From Bifidobacterium breve (GTDB taxonomy: Bacteria; Actinomycetota; Acidimicrobiia; Acidimicrobiales; Ilumatobacteraceae), in contig CALPPK020000072.1 of assembly GCA_943325435.2 (NCBI GenBank), positions 1 to 6,491 on the forward strand: a DNA stretch of 6,491 nt, read 5' to 3'. Under the pieces are notes generated by a model. That model had not been told where the DNA came from, made no database searches, and saw only the letters and a program-made list of their open reading frames with translations. The position numbers and the translations under genes were made by a program. Shown here piece after piece: positions 4,134-6,491 of this stretch (its first letter is position 1; the number at the start of each line of letters is the position of its first letter).

Positions 4134-6401
4134 CTATTTCTGAGCTGCAACTTTTGCGCGAACGATGTTCAATGCTGATCCAGCTTTGAACCATTCCACT
4201 TGCTCTGGGCTGAATGTGTGTTTTGCTTCGAACTCAACTGTGGTGCCATCGGCTTTTGTAATTGAGCACTTGACTGGCTGATCTGGCACAGGTGGCAAGT
4301 TATGCACATTGATGCGATCAGTTTCTTCAATCAGGTCGTACGTTTTCGGGTCAGCGAAAGTGAGAGGCACTAGGCCTTGCTTCTTCAAATTGGTCTCGTG
4401 AATTCGAGCAAATGAGCGAGCAAAGATGACAACGCCGCCGCGGAAACGAGGTTCCATTGCAGCATGTTCGCGTGATGATCCCTCTCCGTAGTTCTGGTCA
4501 CCAATTGCGCACCATTGCACGCCGGATTCTCCGTAGTGCTTTGCGATGTCTGGGTAGCTACGGCGCGAGCCGTCGATGACGTCAAGTCCTTCACCTACTG
4601 CACCACCGAATGCATTGACAGCACCGATGAACAAGTTGCCAGAGATGTTCTCAAGGTGGCCGCGGTATGTCAGCCACTTACCAGCTGCTGAAATGTGGTC
4701 GGTTGTGCACTTGCCTTGAGCCTTCATCAGAACTGGAAGACCGATGTAGTCCCTTCCATTCCATGCAGTGAAAGGCTGAAGCAATTGCAAGCGATCACTT
4801 GTTGGGCTGACAGCAACGGTGACGCCGCTTCCGTCTGCTGGTGGTGCAGTGAAGGTGTCTTCGCCTTCGTTGTATCCATTTGCAGGAAGAATGTCGCCAC
4901 GAGGAGCATCAAGCTTTACTTCAGAACCATCTGGAGCTGTGATGGTGTCAACGCTTGGGTCAAAGTCAAGACGACCAGATAGCGCAATTGCCATAACAGT
5001 GTCTGGGCTTGTTACAAACGACAATGTGTTTGCAGAACCGTCAGCACGCTTCGGGAAGTTGCGGTTGAATGAGTTCACAATGCTGTTTGGCTTTGCGGTT
5101 TTGTCAGCTGCGCGTTCCCATTGACCAATGCATGGTCCGCAAGCATTAGCAAGAACAGTTGCGCCTACAGCTTCAAGATCTGCAAGAAGTCCATCACGTT
5201 CAATAGTTGCGCGGATTTGTTCACTTCCCGGTGAGATGAGAAGTTCAACCTTCGCTTTGAGTCCCTTCGCAGAAGCTTGACGAGCAATTGATGCGGCACG
5301 AGTGATGTCTTCATATGAAGAGTTGGTGCAAGAACCAATAAGTGTTGCTGAAACCTCAAGTGGCCAGTCGTTTTCACGGGCGGCTTTGCCGACGCCGTTT
5401 GCGCCAATCTTGTGTGCGCGGTCAGGGGAGTGAGGACCATTGATGAGTGGTGTAAGAGCATCGAGGTTGATCTCAACTACTTGGTCGTATTGCGCACCGG
5501 CATCTGGACGAAGGTCAGAAGCAACCTTGTCTGCAGCTGCTGCAATATCCGCACGGCCTGTAGCTGACAAATACGCCGACATGTTTGCGTCGTATCCGAA
5601 GACTGAACAGGTGGCGCCGATCTCGGCACCCATGTTGCAGATAGTTGCTTTTCCTGTTGCAGAAATACTGTCTGCGCCTTCACCGAAGTATTCAACAATT
5701 GCGCCAGTTCCGCCTTCAACGGTGAGCAGGCGGGCAACTTCCAAGATCACGTCTTTAGGGCTAGACCAGCCGGACAATGTTCCGGTGAGTTTGATTCCGA
5801 TGACTTTTGGCCAGCGAACATTGAATGGGAAGCCGGTCATTACGTCAACTGCGTCTGCACCACCAACACCAATGGCAACCATTCCGAGCCCACCAGCGTT
5901 TGGTGTGTGACTGTCTGTTCCAATCATCATTCCGCCAGGGAATGCGTAATGCTCAAGCACAACTTGGTGAATAATTCCGCTGCCTGGACCCCAGAAACCA
6001 ACGCCGTACTTTGCGCTGACTGAACGTAAGAAGTCGTAGACCTCGCGGTTCACGTCGTTTGCATCGCGAAGGTCAAGCTTTGCGCCTGTCTTTGCGAGAA
6101 TCAGGTGATCACAATGCACTGTTGATGGCACAAGAGTCTGTGGCAAACCCGCAGTCATGAATTGCAACAACGCCATCTGTGCTGTTGCGTCTTGCATTGC
6201 AACACGGTCTGGGTTGAAGTCTGCGTAACTGCGACCGCGTTCCATTTCTTGTGTCTTTGGATCAACAAGGTGGTTGATCAGAATCTTTTCGGCCAATGTC
6301 AGTGGTCGACCGAGGCGTTCGCGGCCAAGTGCGGCATTTGTAGGAAGCGTTGCGTACACCGCGTTCACGAGAGAAATAGGAGTGCCGGCTGAAACAGTCA
6401 T
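4134..6401 (-). CDS. Aconitate hydratase, mitochondrial-type (aconitase)
   Basis: A 755-residue aconitase that interconverts citrate and isocitrate in the TCA cycle in the cytoplasm. The three 4Fe-4S ligands are C358 (GSCTNSSYED) and C421/C424 (NACGPCIGQW), the same numbers as in pig mitochondrial aconitase. Other active-site residues also line up: D98-H99 (HCDHL), H145, D163-S164-H165 (GTDSHTPN), R447 and R452 (SFNRNFPKR), D568 (TTDHIS), R580, S642 and R644 (GEGSSREHAA). All domains 1-4 are complete and nothing suggests decay. Length and motif spacing fit the mitochondrial type rather than the ~900-residue AcnA/IRP type or AcnB. I chose ATG at 6401 because GAAAGG (6413-6408) lies six bases upstream; the frame opens further to a TTG at 6458, but that overlaps the likely promoter and has no ribosome site. 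No regulator gene lies next to it in the window. Confidence 0.96.
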   Translation of the reverse strand: MTVSAGTPISLVNAVYATLPTNAALGRERLGRPLTLAEKILINHLVDPKTQEMERGRSYADFNPDRVAMQDATAQMALLQFMTAGLPQTLVPSTVHCDHLILAKTGAKLDLRDANDVNREVYDFLRSVSAKYGVGFWGPGSGIIHQVVLEHYAFPGGMMIGTDSHTPNAGGLGMVAIGVGGADAVDVMTGFPFNVRWPKVIGIKLTGTLSGWSSPKDVILEVARLLTVEGGTGAIVEYFGEGADSISATGKATICNMGAEIGATCSVFGYDANMSAYLSATGRADIAAAADKVASDLRPDAGAQYDQVVEINLDALTPLINGPHSPDRAHKIGANGVGKAARENDWPLEVSATLIGSCTNSSYEDITRAASIARQASAKGLKAKVELLISPGSEQIRATIERDGLLADLEAVGATVLANACGPCIGQWERAADKTAKPNSIVNSFNRNFPKRADGSANTLSFVTSPDTVMAIALSGRLDFDPSVDTITAPDGSEVKLDAPRGDILPANGYNEGEDTFTAPPADGSGVTVAVSPTSDRLQLLQPFTAWNGRDYIGLPVLMKAQGKCTTDHISAAGKWLTYRGHLENISGNLFIGAVNAFGGAVGEGLDVIDGSRRSYPDIAKHYGESGVQWCAIGDQNYGEGSSREHAAMEPRFRGGVVIFARSFARIHETNLKKQGLVPLTFADPKTYDLIEETDRINVHNLPPVPDQPVKCSITKADGTTVEFEAKHTFSPEQVEWFKAGSALNIVRAKVAAQK

Positions 6402-6407
6402 AGTGGG

Positions 6408-6413
6408 CCTTTC
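6408..6413 (-). promoter_or_regulatory. Ribosome binding site that fixes the aconitase start
   Basis: Minus-strand GAAAGG at 6413-6408 is six bases from the ATG at 6401. It favours a 755-residue protein over the 774-residue version from the TTG at 6458. Confidence 0.7.
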
Positions 6414-6452
6414 ACAGGGCAAGAAATATGTACTTGCGTTTTGTCTTGATGT

Positions 6453-6469
6453 ATACAACTATAATACAA
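6453..6469 (-). repeat. Direct repeat TTGTAT spaced one helical turn, around the aconitase promoter
   Basis: On the minus strand TTGTAT occurs at 6469-6464 and again at 6458-6453, 11 bases apart start to start. The second copy runs into an eight-base palindrome TGTATACA (6457-6450). The repeats bracket the proposed -10 box and transcription start, so they could be an operator. They are short and AT-rich, so chance is possible. Confidence 0.35.
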
Positions 6470-6490
6470 GTGCGCACCATTCGCTATCAC
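6461..6490 (-). promoter_or_regulatory. Candidate aconitase promoter
   Basis: On the minus strand GTGATA (6490-6485, 4/6 to TTGACA) and TATTAT (6466-6461, 5/6 to TATAAT) are 18 bases apart. Transcription would start near 6454, leaving a leader of about 52 bases that contains the ribosome binding site. An overlapping TATAGT (6463-6458) is an alternative -10. Confidence 0.45.
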
Positions 6491-6491
6491 C

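Noticed and set aside
5440..5910. 156-codon plus-strand open frame opposite aconitase
   Set aside because: Antisense shadow of a fully conserved enzyme; Ser/Ala/Pro-rich translation without a domain.
6402..6458. 19-residue N-terminal extension of aconitase from a TTG start
   Set aside because: The TTG overlaps the probable -10 box and lacks a ribosome site, while the ATG at 6401 has a well-placed GAAAGG.
1..6491. Mobile element, CRISPR array, toxin-antitoxin or phage system
   Set aside because: I saw no transposase or integrase motifs, terminal inverted repeats, regularly spaced repeats or small paired genes; the gene content is housekeeping metabolism.

Overview
The window looks like a piece of an actinobacterial chromosome of roughly 50% GC, so moderate for that phylum. 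Three things point there: a small RNA with two C6 loops that fits the actinobacterial 6C family, a fused HAD-IB phosphatase/PlsC acyltransferase of the mycobacterial type, and a PccB/AccD-type acyl-CoA carboxylase beta subunit. The aconitase is of the mitochondrial type (about 755 residues) rather than the ~900-residue AcnA usual in Streptomyces and Mycobacterium. That, with the moderate GC, makes an Acidimicrobiia-like or aquatic actinobacterium plausible; this placement is inference.

Layout. Positions 1-98 are the minus-strand leader of a gene that starts just outside the window; it has a hairpin and a Shine-Dalgarno-like sequence at its edge. Positions 99-1472 (minus) encode a short, partly divergent acyl-CoA carboxylase carboxyltransferase. 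Positions 1483-2436 (minus) encode a LysR-type regulator that forms the first cistron of the same operon. The 272-base intergenic stretch 2437-2708 is densely used. It holds two perfect dyads, a good sigma-70-type promoter, the 6C small RNA with two C-rich hairpins and an intrinsic terminator, and then a second promoter just in front of a leaderless GTG start. Positions 2709-4133 (plus) encode the HAD-PlsC fusion. Positions 4134-6401 (minus) encode aconitase, whose stop codon abuts the PlsC stop with no base between them. Positions 6402-6491 hold the aconitase leader and probable promoter.

How it fits together. The genes are central metabolism and lipid metabolism: aconitase (TCA cycle), an acyl-CoA carboxylase (malonyl-CoA or a related carboxylated CoA ester) and a lysophosphatidate-type acyltransferase (membrane phospholipid). 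The LysR protein is the obvious candidate regulator of the carboxylase that follows it. The most notable element is the 6C RNA, a trans-acting type of sRNA thought to pair through its C-rich loops with G-rich mRNA sites; it is not a coding region and lies directly upstream of an HAD-IB gene. I found no mobile element, CRISPR array, tRNA or rRNA, and no convincing wholly novel system.
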